Source of the DNA: Pseudoduganella rivuli
Lineage (GTDB): Bacteria; Pseudomonadota; Gammaproteobacteria; Burkholderiales; Burkholderiaceae_D
Assembly (NCBI RefSeq): GCF_009674485.1
Contig: NZ_WKJJ01000016.1
Coordinates: 124,001-188,000, forward strand
Direction: 5' to 3'
Length of the DNA: 64,000 nt
A program made the translations under genes and the position numbers. The notes beneath the pieces are model-generated. The model made no database searches. It had not been told where the DNA came from and worked only from the letters and a program-made list of their open reading frames with translations. Position 1 is the first letter of the stretch. Every line of letters starts with the position of its first letter. Positions 8,397 through 16,775 of the stretch are shown here, piece after piece.

Positions 8397-9813
8397 AGTC
8401 GGGCCGGCCCGGCACTTTCGGGGGCGTATGGCGCAGCGGGATATGGACTTCGATACACGTGCCCTGGTCGTTGCGCCCCCGGCGGATCGTCAGTGTCCCG
8501 CCCAGCAGCAAGGCCCGTTCGCGCATGCCCAGCAAACCGTGCGACATGGGCTTGACGATGGTGTTCGACGCAATCCCGACGCCATCGTCGATCACGCGCA
8601 ACGTCAACACTTCTTCCGCGCATTGCAAAGTCACCGTGACGTGACTGGCTTTCGCATACTTCCTGATATTGGTCAGCGATTCCTGCACGATGCGGAACAG
8701 CGCGATGGCCAGGCTGCTGTCGCGCGACTTTGCCACACCGTCGATATGGCTGGCGATATCGGTTTCGCACGGCACCTTCGCCATGCGCGAAAACTCTTCG
8801 CAATAGCTTTCGATGGCGGCGCACAGGCCCAGGTTATCGAGCAGGCTCGGACGCAGGTTCTCAATGATGCGGCGCTTCATTTCCACCGTATCGACCAGGG
8901 TGGCGCGGGCCCGCTTCAATTGCTGCGCCAGTTCAGGATGGGTCTTTTGCAGTTGCTGCATGACGGCCGCGATATCCATGGAGATCGATGTCAGGTTCGC
9001 CCCCATTTCATCGTGCAATTCCCGTGACAGCCGCACCTTTTCCTCTTCGCTGATGGAAATCAGGTGGCGCGACAAGACAGACAATTGCTCGGTACGTTGT
9101 TCGACCGTGGATTCCAGGTTTTCATTGGCCGATTGCAGCGCCTGCTCGGCGGCCGCCCGGTTCATGAAGCTGCGCCGCACTTGCCGGTAAAATGCGATCA
9201 GCACCACGATGGCCACGGCATTGATGCCGGTGCCCAGCACGATGGCCTTGTGGTATTCGTCATAAAAGCGCTCGCTGCGCTTTTTCAGCGTTTCATTTTG
9301 CTCCTGCACCATGATGACCACTTGCAGGCGGATTTCATCCATGGCGGAGCGTTCATCGCTGACCTTGGCGATATTGACGATTTCATCGAGGCCGCCGTGG
9401 CGGTACACATCGATGGCTTGCGTCATCAGCGCCAGTTTACGCCGCACCAGCGTACGCAATTGCGCCAGGTTTTTCAGCTGGGCCGGGTTTTCCGCCAACA
9501 GTTTTTCCAGTTCCGCGAATTCCGCTTCCGTCTCAGCCGTCACCGTGCGGGTCGGCCCCAGGTACGATTCCTTGGCGGATGTGAAATAGCCGCGCATGCT
9601 GCTTTCCGCATCCAGCACCAGCACATTCAGGTATTGCAGCCGTTCGGCCACACGCGACGTTTGCGCCAGCTGGGCATTGGCGCCCCGCAGCGATTGCAAA
9701 TTCAGGTACAGGCTGAACCCATTGGCTATCAGAATCAGTGCGCACGTGATGCACAGAATCGTCTTATAGATGGGCAGCTTGTGTTGCGGCGCTCTGTCGA
9801 CTGTGAAATACAT
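8293..9813 (-). CDS. CHASE3-domain histidine kinase (NarL/DegS-type HisKA_3)
   Basis: 506 residues. TM1 is near 17-38; an extracytoplasmic helical CHASE3-like domain spans about 40-185; TM2 is near 190-208, followed by a coiled coil. The HisKA_3 phosphorylation site is His267 in SRELHDEMG, with an ATPase domain ending in GHGLLGMRERALLLGG-like boxes. ATG 9813 is preceded by GAAGGAAA. The last ~45 residues are a Pro/Ser-rich tail that runs into the opposing Crp-like gene. The NarL-type regulator gene lies 225 bp upstream on the same strand and is the obvious partner. Confidence 0.9.
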   Translation of the reverse strand: MYFTVDRAPQHKLPIYKTILCITCALILIANGFSLYLNLQSLRGANAQLAQTSRVAERLQYLNVLVLDAESSMRGYFTSAKESYLGPTRTVTAETEAEFAELEKLLAENPAQLKNLAQLRTLVRRKLALMTQAIDVYRHGGLDEIVNIAKVSDERSAMDEIRLQVVIMVQEQNETLKKRSERFYDEYHKAIVLGTGINAVAIVVLIAFYRQVRRSFMNRAAAEQALQSANENLESTVEQRTEQLSVLSRHLISISEEEKVRLSRELHDEMGANLTSISMDIAAVMQQLQKTHPELAQQLKRARATLVDTVEMKRRIIENLRPSLLDNLGLCAAIESYCEEFSRMAKVPCETDIASHIDGVAKSRDSSLAIALFRIVQESLTNIRKYAKASHVTVTLQCAEEVLTLRVIDDGVGIASNTIVKPMSHGLLGMRERALLLGGTLTIRRGRNDQGTCIEVHIPLRHTPPKVPGRPDFSSLPRPPADGHIPSLPPYSTPQRSAPSLHDQAQ

Positions 9814-10038
9814 CCTGGTTAATTTCCTTCGCTGGCGATCTATCGCAATACACGATGCTGGACCCAGCATAGCTGAGGGAATTATAGACCGTGCGGAAAT
9901 TTGCCGCAGCGCACAAGTTTCTACGGTGCGCTGGATTTGCAGGCAGGAAAATTGAAGAAAGTTTGGAAGCGTAACTAAAATTGCATGGGAATGGGAGTTG
10001 GCGTGAGCGGCGTGGCGCCGCCCTGCACGCCCCGCGCC

Positions 10039-10671
10039 TTATTCCAGCAAATTATTCTTCATTGCGTAATACGTCAGGTCGCTGTTCGATTGCAGACCCA
10101 TTTTTTCCATGATGCGGGTGCGGTAAGTGCTGACGGTTTTAATGCTGAGCGACAGCGCCACACCGATATCGGACACCGTGGCGCCACGCGCCAGCCGCAA
10201 GAACACCTGGAATTCGCGGTCCGACAATTCCGTATGCGGCGCCGTGTTCGGATCGCGGTCAAAACTTTGCGCCAGCAATTCGCCCACTTGCGAACTGACG
10301 TAACGGCGTCCCTGGTGTACGGTGCGCACCGCCGTCATGAGCTCTTCCGCCTCACACTCCTTGTTCAGGTAGCCATTGGCGCCCATTTTGAACAGATTCA
10401 GCGCATATTGCTGCGCCGGGTAACCGGACAGGATCAGCACCGGCAAGTCCGGCTGCCCCTGACGGATGGTGCGCAGCGTATCAACGCCGGACTGGTCCGG
10501 CATGGCGATATCGAGCAGCAGCACGTCGCAAATTTCGCGCCGTGCAATGTCCAGAGCTTCGCGGCCGGTGCTGCCCTCGGCAACGACGGAAAATTCATCC
10601 GAAGATGAAAAAATCTGTTTGAAGCCGGCCCTAACTATCTGATGATCGTCACATATGGCAACGCGTATCAT
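10039..10671 (-). CDS. NarL/FixJ-family response regulator
   Basis: 210 residues with a receiver domain (acidic pair D8/D9, phospho-acceptor Asp54 in LLLDIAMPDQ, Lys in GYLNKE) and a C-terminal LuxR-type helix-turn-helix around 145-205 (LSDREFQVFLRLARG, LSIKTVSTYRTRIMEKMG). ATG 10671 follows GAGGGAA at a short spacing. An in-frame upstream extension is possible but would not add a domain. It pairs with the CHASE3 kinase downstream. Such regulators (UvrY/GacA or NarL style) act as DNA-binding dimers; the target genes are not evident here. Confidence 0.9.
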   Translation of the reverse strand: MIRVAICDDHQIVRAGFKQIFSSSDEFSVVAEGSTGREALDIARREICDVLLLDIAMPDQSGVDTLRTIRQGQPDLPVLILSGYPAQQYALNLFKMGANGYLNKECEAEELMTAVRTVHQGRRYVSSQVGELLAQSFDRDPNTAPHTELSDREFQVFLRLARGATVSDIGVALSLSIKTVSTYRTRIMEKMGLQSNSDLTYYAMKNNLLE

Positions 10672-10875
10672 TGATTCCCTCGTGTCTTCCTCGTGGGAGA
10701 AAACCCACACCGCCGACGACTCATTTACTATCAAAATAGTAACATTAATATTGTAGCACTGCTATTTTACACTTCTGTGCCGTGCCGTGGATTTTCACTT
10801 GACGGACTAGACGTAAAATACGCGGAAAAACGCGGCAATGCGCGACAGACGCAACGAAGCCTTCCCGGCCTGCTG

Positions 10876-11277
10876 CTACTTCAGCAATTCCAGGATGGCC
10901 AGCAATTCCTTGCGTACCAGGGCCCGGTCGATTGGCGGCGGCAGCACAGGCTGCGGTTCAGCGCCCATCTCTTCATCATACTCCGCATGGACGGCCACGC
11001 CACGGCTATCGAGTTTATTACGGGCGCCACTGATGGTGAACCCCTGTTCGTATAACAGTTCCCGTATACGCCGTATCAGCAGCACTTCATGATGCTGGTA
11101 ATACCGGCGGTTGCCACGCCGCTTGACGGGTTTCAGCTGCGTGAATTCCTGCTCCCAATAACGGAGCACATGCGGTTTAACGCCGCACAGCTCGCTCACC
11201 TCGCCGATCGTGAAATACCGCTTGGCCGGGATGGGCGGCAATGCCGCCGGATCAGACTTGCCGAGACGATCGTTCAT
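10876..11277 (-). CDS. MerR-family transcriptional regulator next to ihfA
   Basis: 133 residues. The N-terminal MerR winged helix is at about residues 18-85 (YFTIGEVSELCGVKPHVLRYWEQEF, then RRGNRRYYQHHEVLLIRRI). The C-terminal effector region is short and lacks metal-binding cysteines, so this is not a typical metal sensor. The gene follows ihfA by 13 bp, an arrangement conserved across beta- and gammaproteobacteria. A GTG at 11286 is an alternative start. In many Burkholderiales a tRNA-Pro gene follows; none is seen here. Function unknown despite the conservation. Confidence 0.85.
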   Translation of the reverse strand: MNDRLGKSDPAALPPIPAKRYFTIGEVSELCGVKPHVLRYWEQEFTQLKPVKRRGNRRYYQHHEVLLIRRIRELLYEQGFTISGARNKLDSRGVAVHAEYDEEMGAEPQPVLPPPIDRALVRKELLAILELLK

Positions 11278-11290
11278 GGATGGCACTCAG

Positions 11291-11599
11291 TTAAGCGGCA
11301 CGCGCCAGCGAGTTGCTTTCTTCCACCATGCCTTTGAGCTTTTGGCTGGCATGGAAGGTCACGACACGGCGTGCCGTGATGGGAATTTCTTCTCCGGTTT
11401 TCGGATTGCGGCCCGGCCGCTGCGGCTTGTCGCGCAGCTGGAAATTGCCGAACCCGGACAATTTGACGGCTTCGCCGCGCTCCAGCGCGTTACGGATTTC
11501 GTCAAAAAAGGTCTCCACCATGTCCTTGGCTTCGCGCTTGTTCAGGCCGACCTGCTCGAACAGCAGTTCCGCCAGCTCGGCCTTGGTCAAGGTCGGCAT
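11291..11599 (-). CDS. ihfA: Integration host factor subunit alpha
   Basis: 102 residues of the HU/IHF fold. The start TLTKAELAELLFEQVGLNKR aligns with E. coli IhfA, and the signature GFGNFQLRDKPQRPGRNPKT and PITARRVVTFHASQKLK are intact, including the tip proline region that intercalates in DNA. ATG 11599 gives the E. coli-like length. A second in-frame ATG at 11638 would add 13 residues. The gene follows pheT as in E. coli (pheST-ihfA). IHF bends DNA and supports sigma-54 promoters, recombination and nucleoid organisation. Confidence 0.95.
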   Translation of the reverse strand: MPTLTKAELAELLFEQVGLNKREAKDMVETFFDEIRNALERGEAVKLSGFGNFQLRDKPQRPGRNPKTGEEIPITARRVVTFHASQKLKGMVEESNSLARAA

Positions 11600-11771
11600 G
11601 TCCTTTTCCGCCTCTTTGCGCACTTTAGCGACCAGCATGGCGCTGTGCAGCTCCGCATCCAGGGCGGACTGGAGTACGTTGTTGTCGACGTCGTTGTTGT
11701 TAATTTTGCTGCCTCTAATTGTTGCGTAAAATTTACGACGGACACGCTATCTGCATGTCCGGCGGCGCAAC

Positions 11772-11797
11772 GGCGGCTTTGTAAAAGCCGCCCTACG
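11772..11797 (-). repeat. REP-like palindrome with CTAC/GTAG foot, downstream of pheT
   Basis: A perfect 9 bp stem, GGCGGCTTT / AAAGCCGCC, with loop GTA, immediately followed by CCTACG. Read on the minus strand it is CGTAGG followed by the palindrome, the 'GTAG plus hairpin' design of REP elements. It lies just past the pheT stop. A near-identical unit sits between pheT and pheS. Confidence 0.65.
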
Positions 11798-11801
11798 CAA
11801 T

Positions 11802-14228
11802 TTAAGCCCGCGGTTTGGCGTTGTGTTTTTCAACCGCGGCCGCCGTTACAGCAGCCATCACAGCATCTACCACATCGTCTTGCAGGGTGTTTTGAGTATC
11901 TTGCAAGCTAAAGCGGAAAGCAAGAGATTTTTCATCCGCTTCCAGTCCTTTGCCGCGATATTCATCAAACAAAACAATGGCTTGCACAAGCTTGCCGTGC
12001 GGACTTACTTGCACTGCGGAATGGAATGCATCCAGCAGCGACTGGGCCGCCACATCATGCCTGACCACCAGCGCCAGGTCGCGCGTGGCGCCCGGGAACT
12101 TGGAAATCTCGCTGTATTTTGGCACATCGCGTTGCTGCAAAGCAATAGCATCCACTTCGAACAATACCGGCGCATTCGGCAAGTCATACTTTTGCAGCCA
12201 GCGCGGATGCAACTCGCCGATAAAGCCGATCACCTTGCCGTCGAGTTCCACGTTGGCGGAACGGCCCGGATGCAGCGCCGGGTGCGTCGCCTTGGTGAAA
12301 CGCAGGGTTTTCGGTGCGAACAAGTGCTCCAGGTCCGCTTTCACGTCGAAGAAATCGACGTTGCGGGTATCCATCGCCCACTGTTCGTCCGCCACCGGGC
12401 CATAGGCCAGCGCCGCCACGCGTTGCGGCTGGTCGTAGCCGGCCACCGTCAGCGGACCATCAACAACGGATGCGTCGCGCTTGAACAGCGCGCCCACTTC
12501 GAACACGCGCACGCGGCTGGCTTTGCGGTTCAGGTTGTAACGCACGTTCGCCACCAGGCCGCCGATCAGGGTCGAGCGCATCACGCTCATCTGGCTGGCG
12601 ATCGGGTTTTGCAGCTTGATCGGGTTGTCGTTGCCGGCGAAGTCCAGTTCCCACTGGGCTTCCACGAAGCTCATGTTGACCACTTCCTGGTAACCCAGGT
12701 CGGCCAGCTGGTGGCGCACGGCGAAGATGGAGCGGGTGTTTTCCGGTTCCAGCTTCATCGTGTTGGGCGCGACCGGCGCGACGGCCGGGATGTTTTCAAA
12801 GCCGTAGACGCGGGCCACTTCTTCGATCAAGTCTTCTTCGATCTCGATGTCGAAGCGGTACGACGGCGCCGTCACGGAGAACACACCGTCTTCCAACGTG
12901 AATGGCAGCGCCAGGCGCGTAAAGATGTCGGCGATCACCGCGTCGGTCAGCGGCACACCGATGACTTTTTGCGCGCGCGCGGTGCGCATCGTCACGGCTT
13001 TCGGCTGTGGCAGGTTGACGACCTGGTCGTCGATGGCGCCCACTTTCGTGTTCGGCGTGCCGCAGATTTCCACGATCAGCGACGTCAGGCGCTCGAGGTG
13101 CTCGGGAATCGTCGCATAATCCACACCGCGTTCGAAGCGGTGCGCCGCATCGGTCGAGAAATTGTACTTGCGGGCGCGGCCCTGGATCGCTTGCGGCCAC
13201 CAGAACGCCGCTTCCAGGTAAATCGCCGTGGTGTCCAGCGACACGGCCGTGGCGTCGCCGCCCATGATGCCGGCCAGCGATTCCAGCTCCTTGTCGTCGG
13301 CGATCACACCCACCCAGTCATCGACCGTGATGGTATTACCGTTCAACAGTTTCAGGGTTTCACCGGCTTTACCCCAGCGCACGTCCAGGCTGCCGTGGAT
13401 CTTGTCCATGTCGAACACGTGCGACGGACGGCCCAGTTCCAGCATCACATAGTTGGAAATGTCGACCAGCGCGGACACGGAACGCATGCCGCTGCGCTCG
13501 ATGCGCTGCTTCATCCATTCCGGCGTCGCCGCTTTCGCATTCAGGCCACGGATCACGCGCCCGGCAAAGCGGCCGCACAGGTCCGGCGCCGACACCTTGA
13601 CGGGCAGCGTTTCATCCAGGGTGACCGGCACGGTGCGGAACGCCGGCACCGTCAATGGCGCCCCCGTCAGGGCCGCCACTTCGCGCGCCACGCCCAGCAC
13701 CGACAGGCAGTCCGCCTTGTTCGGCGTCAGCTTGATCGTGAATTTCAGGTCGTTCAGTGCGAAGTAATCGCGGAAGTTCTGGCCCGTCGGCGCATCGTCC
13801 GGCAGTTCCAGCAGGCCGGAGCCCTCTTCCGACAGTTTCAGTTCCTTGGCCGAGCACAGCATGCCTTGCGACTCGACGCCGCGCAGCTGGCCCACCTTGA
13901 TTTCAAACGGCTTGCCGTCGGCGCCCGGCGGCAGCACGGCGCCCGCCATCGCGCACACGACTTTCAAGCCCGGGCGCACGTTCGGCGCGCCGCACACGAT
14001 GTTGAGCAAGGTGCCGGTGCCGACGTCGACCTGGCACACATTCAGGCGGTCCGCGTTCGGGTGCTTGGCCATTTCACGCACGTGGCCCACCACGACATTG
14101 TTGAACGGCGGCGCGACCGGTTCCACTTCTTCCACTTCCAGGCCGGACATGGTCAGCAAGTGCGCCAGTTCATCCGACGTCATTTTCGGATCAACTAAAG
14201 TCCGCAGCCAATTTTCAGAGAATTGCAT
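11802..14228 (-). CDS. pheT: Phenylalanyl-tRNA synthetase beta subunit
   Basis: 808 residues, the usual bacterial PheT length. An N-terminal tRNA-binding OB fold (EMAP-like, VVVGHVREMAKHPNADRLNVCQVD) is followed by the B3/B4 editing module, the B5 domain, the catalytic-like core and the C-terminal anticodon-binding FDX-ACB domain (about 715-805, SKFPGATRDLALVVRHDV). It forms the alpha2-beta2 enzyme with PheS, charging tRNA-Phe and editing Tyr-tRNA-Phe. The start MQFSENWLRTLVDP at 14228 matches the family. It is 118 bp from pheS, a gap filled by REP-like palindromes. Confidence 0.97.
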   Translation of the reverse strand: MQFSENWLRTLVDPKMTSDELAHLLTMSGLEVEEVEPVAPPFNNVVVGHVREMAKHPNADRLNVCQVDVGTGTLLNIVCGAPNVRPGLKVVCAMAGAVLPPGADGKPFEIKVGQLRGVESQGMLCSAKELKLSEEGSGLLELPDDAPTGQNFRDYFALNDLKFTIKLTPNKADCLSVLGVAREVAALTGAPLTVPAFRTVPVTLDETLPVKVSAPDLCGRFAGRVIRGLNAKAATPEWMKQRIERSGMRSVSALVDISNYVMLELGRPSHVFDMDKIHGSLDVRWGKAGETLKLLNGNTITVDDWVGVIADDKELESLAGIMGGDATAVSLDTTAIYLEAAFWWPQAIQGRARKYNFSTDAAHRFERGVDYATIPEHLERLTSLIVEICGTPNTKVGAIDDQVVNLPQPKAVTMRTARAQKVIGVPLTDAVIADIFTRLALPFTLEDGVFSVTAPSYRFDIEIEEDLIEEVARVYGFENIPAVAPVAPNTMKLEPENTRSIFAVRHQLADLGYQEVVNMSFVEAQWELDFAGNDNPIKLQNPIASQMSVMRSTLIGGLVANVRYNLNRKASRVRVFEVGALFKRDASVVDGPLTVAGYDQPQRVAALAYGPVADEQWAMDTRNVDFFDVKADLEHLFAPKTLRFTKATHPALHPGRSANVELDGKVIGFIGELHPRWLQKYDLPNAPVLFEVDAIALQQRDVPKYSEISKFPGATRDLALVVRHDVAAQSLLDAFHSAVQVSPHGKLVQAIVLFDEYRGKGLEADEKSLAFRFSLQDTQNTLQDDVVDAVMAAVTAAAVEKHNAKPRA

Positions 14229-14242
14229 AATTATTAGTCTCA

Positions 14243-14274
14243 CGTAGGGCGGTTTCCGTGCAACGGAAGCCGCC
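14243..14274 (+). repeat. REP-like palindrome (first arm of an inverted pair)
   Basis: CGTAG (14243-14247) followed by a 12 bp stem, GGCGGTTTCCGT / ACGGAAGCCGCC, with one G-T pair and loop GCA. It is oriented opposite to the unit at 14304, so the two make a BIME-like pair inside the pheS-pheT transcript. Confidence 0.65.
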
Positions 14275-14303
14275 ATTTGCATGCATTTCGACGGCGCCGC
14301 CAT

Positions 14304-14329
14304 GGCGGGTTTGTAAAACCCGCCCTACG
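14304..14329 (-). repeat. REP-like palindrome (second arm of an inverted pair)
   Basis: A 9 bp perfect stem, GGCGGGTTT / AAACCCGCC, with loop GTA and flanking CTACG, identical in layout to the copy after pheT and differing by compensating changes in the stem. Confidence 0.65.
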
Positions 14330-14346
14330 TTGCCGCCGCGATCCGG

Positions 14347-15363
14347 TTAATTGAATTGCTTCAGGAAGCGCAAATCGCCTTCGTAGAACAGGCGCAGGTC
14401 GTTGATGCCGTAGCGCAGCATCGTCAGGCGCTCGAGGCCGGAGCCGAACGCGAAGCCGATGTACTTTTCCGGATCCAGGCCAAAGTTGCGCACCACGGTC
14501 GGGTGCACCTGGCCCGAGCCCGACACTTCCAGCCAGCGGCCCTTCAGCGGACCGGAGCCGAATGCAATGTCGATCTCGGCCGACGGTTCCGTAAACGGGA
14601 AATACGACGGACGGAAGCGCACTTGCAAATCGTCCGTTTCAAAGAAGGCTTTGACGAAATTCAGGTACACGCCCTTCAGGTCGGCAAAGGAAATGTCTTC
14701 GGCGATCCACAGGCCTTCGACCTGGTGGAACATCGGCGAGTGCGTCGCATCGGAATCCACGCGATACGTGCGGCCCGGCGCGATAACCTTGATCGGCGGC
14801 TTGCTGTTGCGGGCATAGCGCACCTGCATCGGCGACGTGTGCGTGCGCAGCAGCAGCGGCTTGCCCGTGCTGTCATTGCCGTCGATATAGAAGGTGTCCT
14901 GCATCGAACGGGCCGGGTGGTTTTCCGGGCTGTTCAATGCGGTGAAATTGGTCCAGTCGGTTTCGATTTCCGGGCCGCCGGCCACGTCGAATCCAATCGA
15001 GCGGAAGATCTGTTCCACGCGTTCCCAGGTACGCATCACCGGGTGGATGCCGCCGCCGGCGCGGCCGCGGCCAGGCAAGGTGACATCGATTTCCTCGGCA
15101 TTCAGGCGTGCCTGCAACTGGGCTTCGGCCATGGCGTCACGGCGCGCGGTCAGCGCGGCTTCGATCTGCACTTTGGCGGCATTGATCAGGGCGCCCTGCG
15201 CTTTTTTCGCCTCGGGGTCCAGCTTGCCCAGGCCTTTCATCATTTCCGTGATCTGGCCGGTCTTGCCCAGGTATTTGGCTTTCGCGTTTTCCAGCGCGGC
15301 TGCGTCCGCGGCGGCGATAAAATCAGCACGGGCCGAGACGACGAGTTCTTCCAGGGTGTTCAT
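14347..15363 (-). CDS. pheS: Phenylalanyl-tRNA synthetase alpha subunit
   Basis: 338 residues. An N-terminal coiled-coil tRNA-binding arm (1-90) leads to the class II catalytic core. Motif 2 appears around TYRVDSDATHSPMFHQVEGL and motif 3 as GFAFGSGLERLTMLRYGI near the end. The Ala-type residue in the phenylalanine pocket lies in the FGSGLERL neighbourhood as usual. ATG 15363 follows AGGAATTTT. It is downstream of rplT, with an attenuator-like hairpin in the 97 bp gap, and upstream of pheT. Confidence 0.97.
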   Translation of the reverse strand: MNTLEELVVSARADFIAAADAAALENAKAKYLGKTGQITEMMKGLGKLDPEAKKAQGALINAAKVQIEAALTARRDAMAEAQLQARLNAEEIDVTLPGRGRAGGGIHPVMRTWERVEQIFRSIGFDVAGGPEIETDWTNFTALNSPENHPARSMQDTFYIDGNDSTGKPLLLRTHTSPMQVRYARNSKPPIKVIAPGRTYRVDSDATHSPMFHQVEGLWIAEDISFADLKGVYLNFVKAFFETDDLQVRFRPSYFPFTEPSAEIDIAFGSGPLKGRWLEVSGSGQVHPTVVRNFGLDPEKYIGFAFGSGLERLTMLRYGINDLRLFYEGDLRFLKQFN

Positions 15364-15386
15364 CAGCAAAATTCCTGTCTTAGAAA

Positions 15387-15420
15387 CCAAAAACGGGGCA
15401 CAGGTTCACACCTTGCCCCG
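15387..15420 (-). terminator. Intrinsic terminator/attenuator upstream of pheS
   Basis: On the minus strand a stem, CGGGGCA plus AGGT against ACCT plus TGCCCCG (15394-15420, one bulged base, loop of 4), is followed at once by TTTTT (15393-15389). It sits between the rplT stop and the pheS start, so readthrough would set pheST expression. I see no Phe-rich leader peptide before it. Confidence 0.7.
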
Positions 15421-15427
15421 CTCTCAA

Positions 15428-15445
15428 GCGCTGCTTGCGCAGCGC
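15428..15445. repeat. Second stem-loop in the rplT-pheS gap
   Basis: GCGCTGC (15428-15434) pairs perfectly with GCAGCGC (15439-15445) across a 4 nt loop. It precedes the attenuator hairpin in the direction of transcription and could be part of the same regulatory leader. Confidence 0.5.
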
Positions 15446-15460
15446 GTCAGATCATGCGTA

Positions 15461-15820
15461 TTAAGCAGCGATCTTGGCTTTAACGGTGTTAACAATCGCA
15501 GCGAAAGCTGGCTTGTCGAACACAGCCATATCGGCCAGGACTTTACGGTCCAGTTCGATGTTGGCTTTTTTCAGGCCGTTCATGAACACGCTGTAGGTCA
15601 CGCCATGTTCACGCGTTGCCGCGTTGATACGGGTGATCCACAGGGCGCGGAATACGCGCTTCTTGTTACGACGGTCGCGGTAGGCGTACTGGCCAGCGCG
15701 CATCACTGCTTGCTTGGCAATACGGTATACCTTGCTGCGACGGCCGCGGTAACCCTTGGCCAGGTTCAGTACTTTTTTATGACGGGCACGCGCAGTAACC
15801 CCACGTTTTACTCGAGGCAT
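15461..15820 (-). CDS. rplT: 50S ribosomal protein L20
   Basis: 119 residues, the full L20 length, beginning PRVKRGVTARARHKKVLNLAKG with the characteristic YRGRRSKVYRIAKQAVMRAGQYAYRDRRNKKR stretch split across helices that bind 23S rRNA. L20 is an early assembly protein of the 50S subunit and, in E. coli and Bacillus, represses its own operon. It lies 25 bp after rpmI. Confidence 0.98.
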   Translation of the reverse strand: MPRVKRGVTARARHKKVLNLAKGYRGRRSKVYRIAKQAVMRAGQYAYRDRRNKKRVFRALWITRINAATREHGVTYSVFMNGLKKANIELDRKVLADMAVFDKPAFAAIVNTVKAKIAA

Positions 15821-15845
15821 AGTAGCTCCTTAAATGAGTGTGAGA

Positions 15846-16043
15846 TTAAGCGGATGGCATCATTGCGTAGACGCGTTGAACGTCCGTCGCATCGATGTTA
15901 CGGGTACCACGCAGCTGACGCTTGTTTTTGGTGGTTTTCTTGGTCAGGATGTGGCGTTTGAAAGCCATACCCGATTTCACAGTACCACCTGGACGCACGC
16001 GAAAACGCTTTTTCGCGGAGCTTTTGGTCTTCATTTTTGGCAT
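15846..16043 (-). CDS. rpmI: 50S ribosomal protein L35
   Basis: 65 residues, very basic, beginning MPKMKTKSSAKKRFRVRPGG and containing KRHILTKKTTKNKRQLRG, the L35 signature. ATG 16043 follows AGAGGACAG. The gene is between infC and rplT, the conserved IF3-L35-L20 operon. The gap before it carries a nested stem-loop that may mediate L20 control. Confidence 0.98.
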   Translation of the reverse strand: MPKMKTKSSAKKRFRVRPGGTVKSGMAFKRHILTKKTTKNKRQLRGTRNIDATDVQRVYAMMPSA

Positions 16044-16193
16044 AACACATCTGTCCTCTCGGACAGCTCCAAAGTAACAGGATTGCAGGTGGCAACAACT
16101 ATGTCGCGCTTGGGTGCCTGCTTTCACTTGTCGATGCAGCGGCCTGGAAGCCACTACACTTCGCACACGGTAAAGTGCGCAAATTCAATACAA

Positions 16194-16240
16194 ATTCCAG
16201 CGGCCGTTTGCCTTTTCTCAAAGGCAAGCGTCACTGGAAT
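16194..16240 (-). promoter_or_regulatory. Nested stem-loop in the infC-rpmI gap (putative L20-responsive leader)
   Basis: An outer 7 bp stem (ATTCCAG 16194-16200 with CTGGAAT 16234-16240) encloses an inner 8 bp stem (TTGCCTTT 16208-16215 with AAAGGCAA 16220-16227). The 210 bp infC-rpmI gap is where L20 regulation acts in E. coli. The structure is seen; its role in autoregulation is inferred. Confidence 0.45.
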
Positions 16241-16253
16241 CCGCGATTGTATC

Positions 16254-16775
16254 TTATTTTTTCTTCTTCGGGGCCAGAATCATGATCATCTGGCGGCCTT
16301 CCATCTTCGGGAATTGCTCGACCTGGCCATGCGGCTCGAGGTCAGCCTTCAGACGTTCCAGCATACGGAAGCCAATATCCTGGTGCGCCATTTCACGGCC
16401 GCGGAAACGCAGCGTGATCTTGGTTTTATCGCCATCCTCGAGGAATTTCACGAGGTTGCGCAGCTTGATATTGTAATCGCCATCATCGGTACCAGGACGG
16501 AATTTGACTTCCTTCACGGTAATGACTTTTTGCTTCAGTTTTGCTTCGTGAGCTTTCTTTTGCTCCGAATATTTGAACTTGCCGTAGTCCATCAGACGGC
16601 AGACCGGCGGAGTCGCGTTAGGCGCGATTTCCACCAGGTCGACGTTCGCCTCTTCCGCCAGGCGGAAGGCTTCGGCCAGGCTCACGATACCGAGCGCTTC
16701 ATTGTTCACGCCCGATAAACGCATTTCCGGGTACGTGATTTCGCCATTGATGCGATGCTGCTTGTCAGTAGCTAT
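16254..16775 (-). CDS. infC: Translation initiation factor IF-3
   Basis: 173 residues if translation starts at ATA 16775 (ATDKQHRINGEIT), matching the N-terminus of other betaproteobacterial IF3 proteins. Both domains are present: the N-domain with VRLSG-like and LAEEANVDLVEIAPNATPPVCRLMDYGKFKY, and the C-domain with FRGREMAHQDIGFRML. The only conventional start, GTG 16790, lies inside the AAGGA ribosome-binding sequence, which is spaced ideally for the ATA. IF3 discriminates against non-canonical starts, and E. coli infC uses AUU for autoregulation, so AUA here fits the same logic. The ending KKKK is typical. Confidence 0.93.
   Translation of the reverse strand: MATDKQHRINGEITYPEMRLSGVNNEALGIVSLAEAFRLAEEANVDLVEIAPNATPPVCRLMDYGKFKYSEQKKAHEAKLKQKVITVKEVKFRPGTDDGDYNIKLRNLVKFLEDGDKTKITLRFRGREMAHQDIGFRMLERLKADLEPHGQVEQFPKMEGRQMIMILAPKKKK

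Noticed and set aside
11823..14198. A very long open frame antisense to pheT (also similar ones opposite relA, flhA and fliK)
   Set aside because: They are by-products of high GC codon usage: compositions rich in Arg/His/Gln/Ala, no recognisable domain, and a well-supported gene on the other strand.
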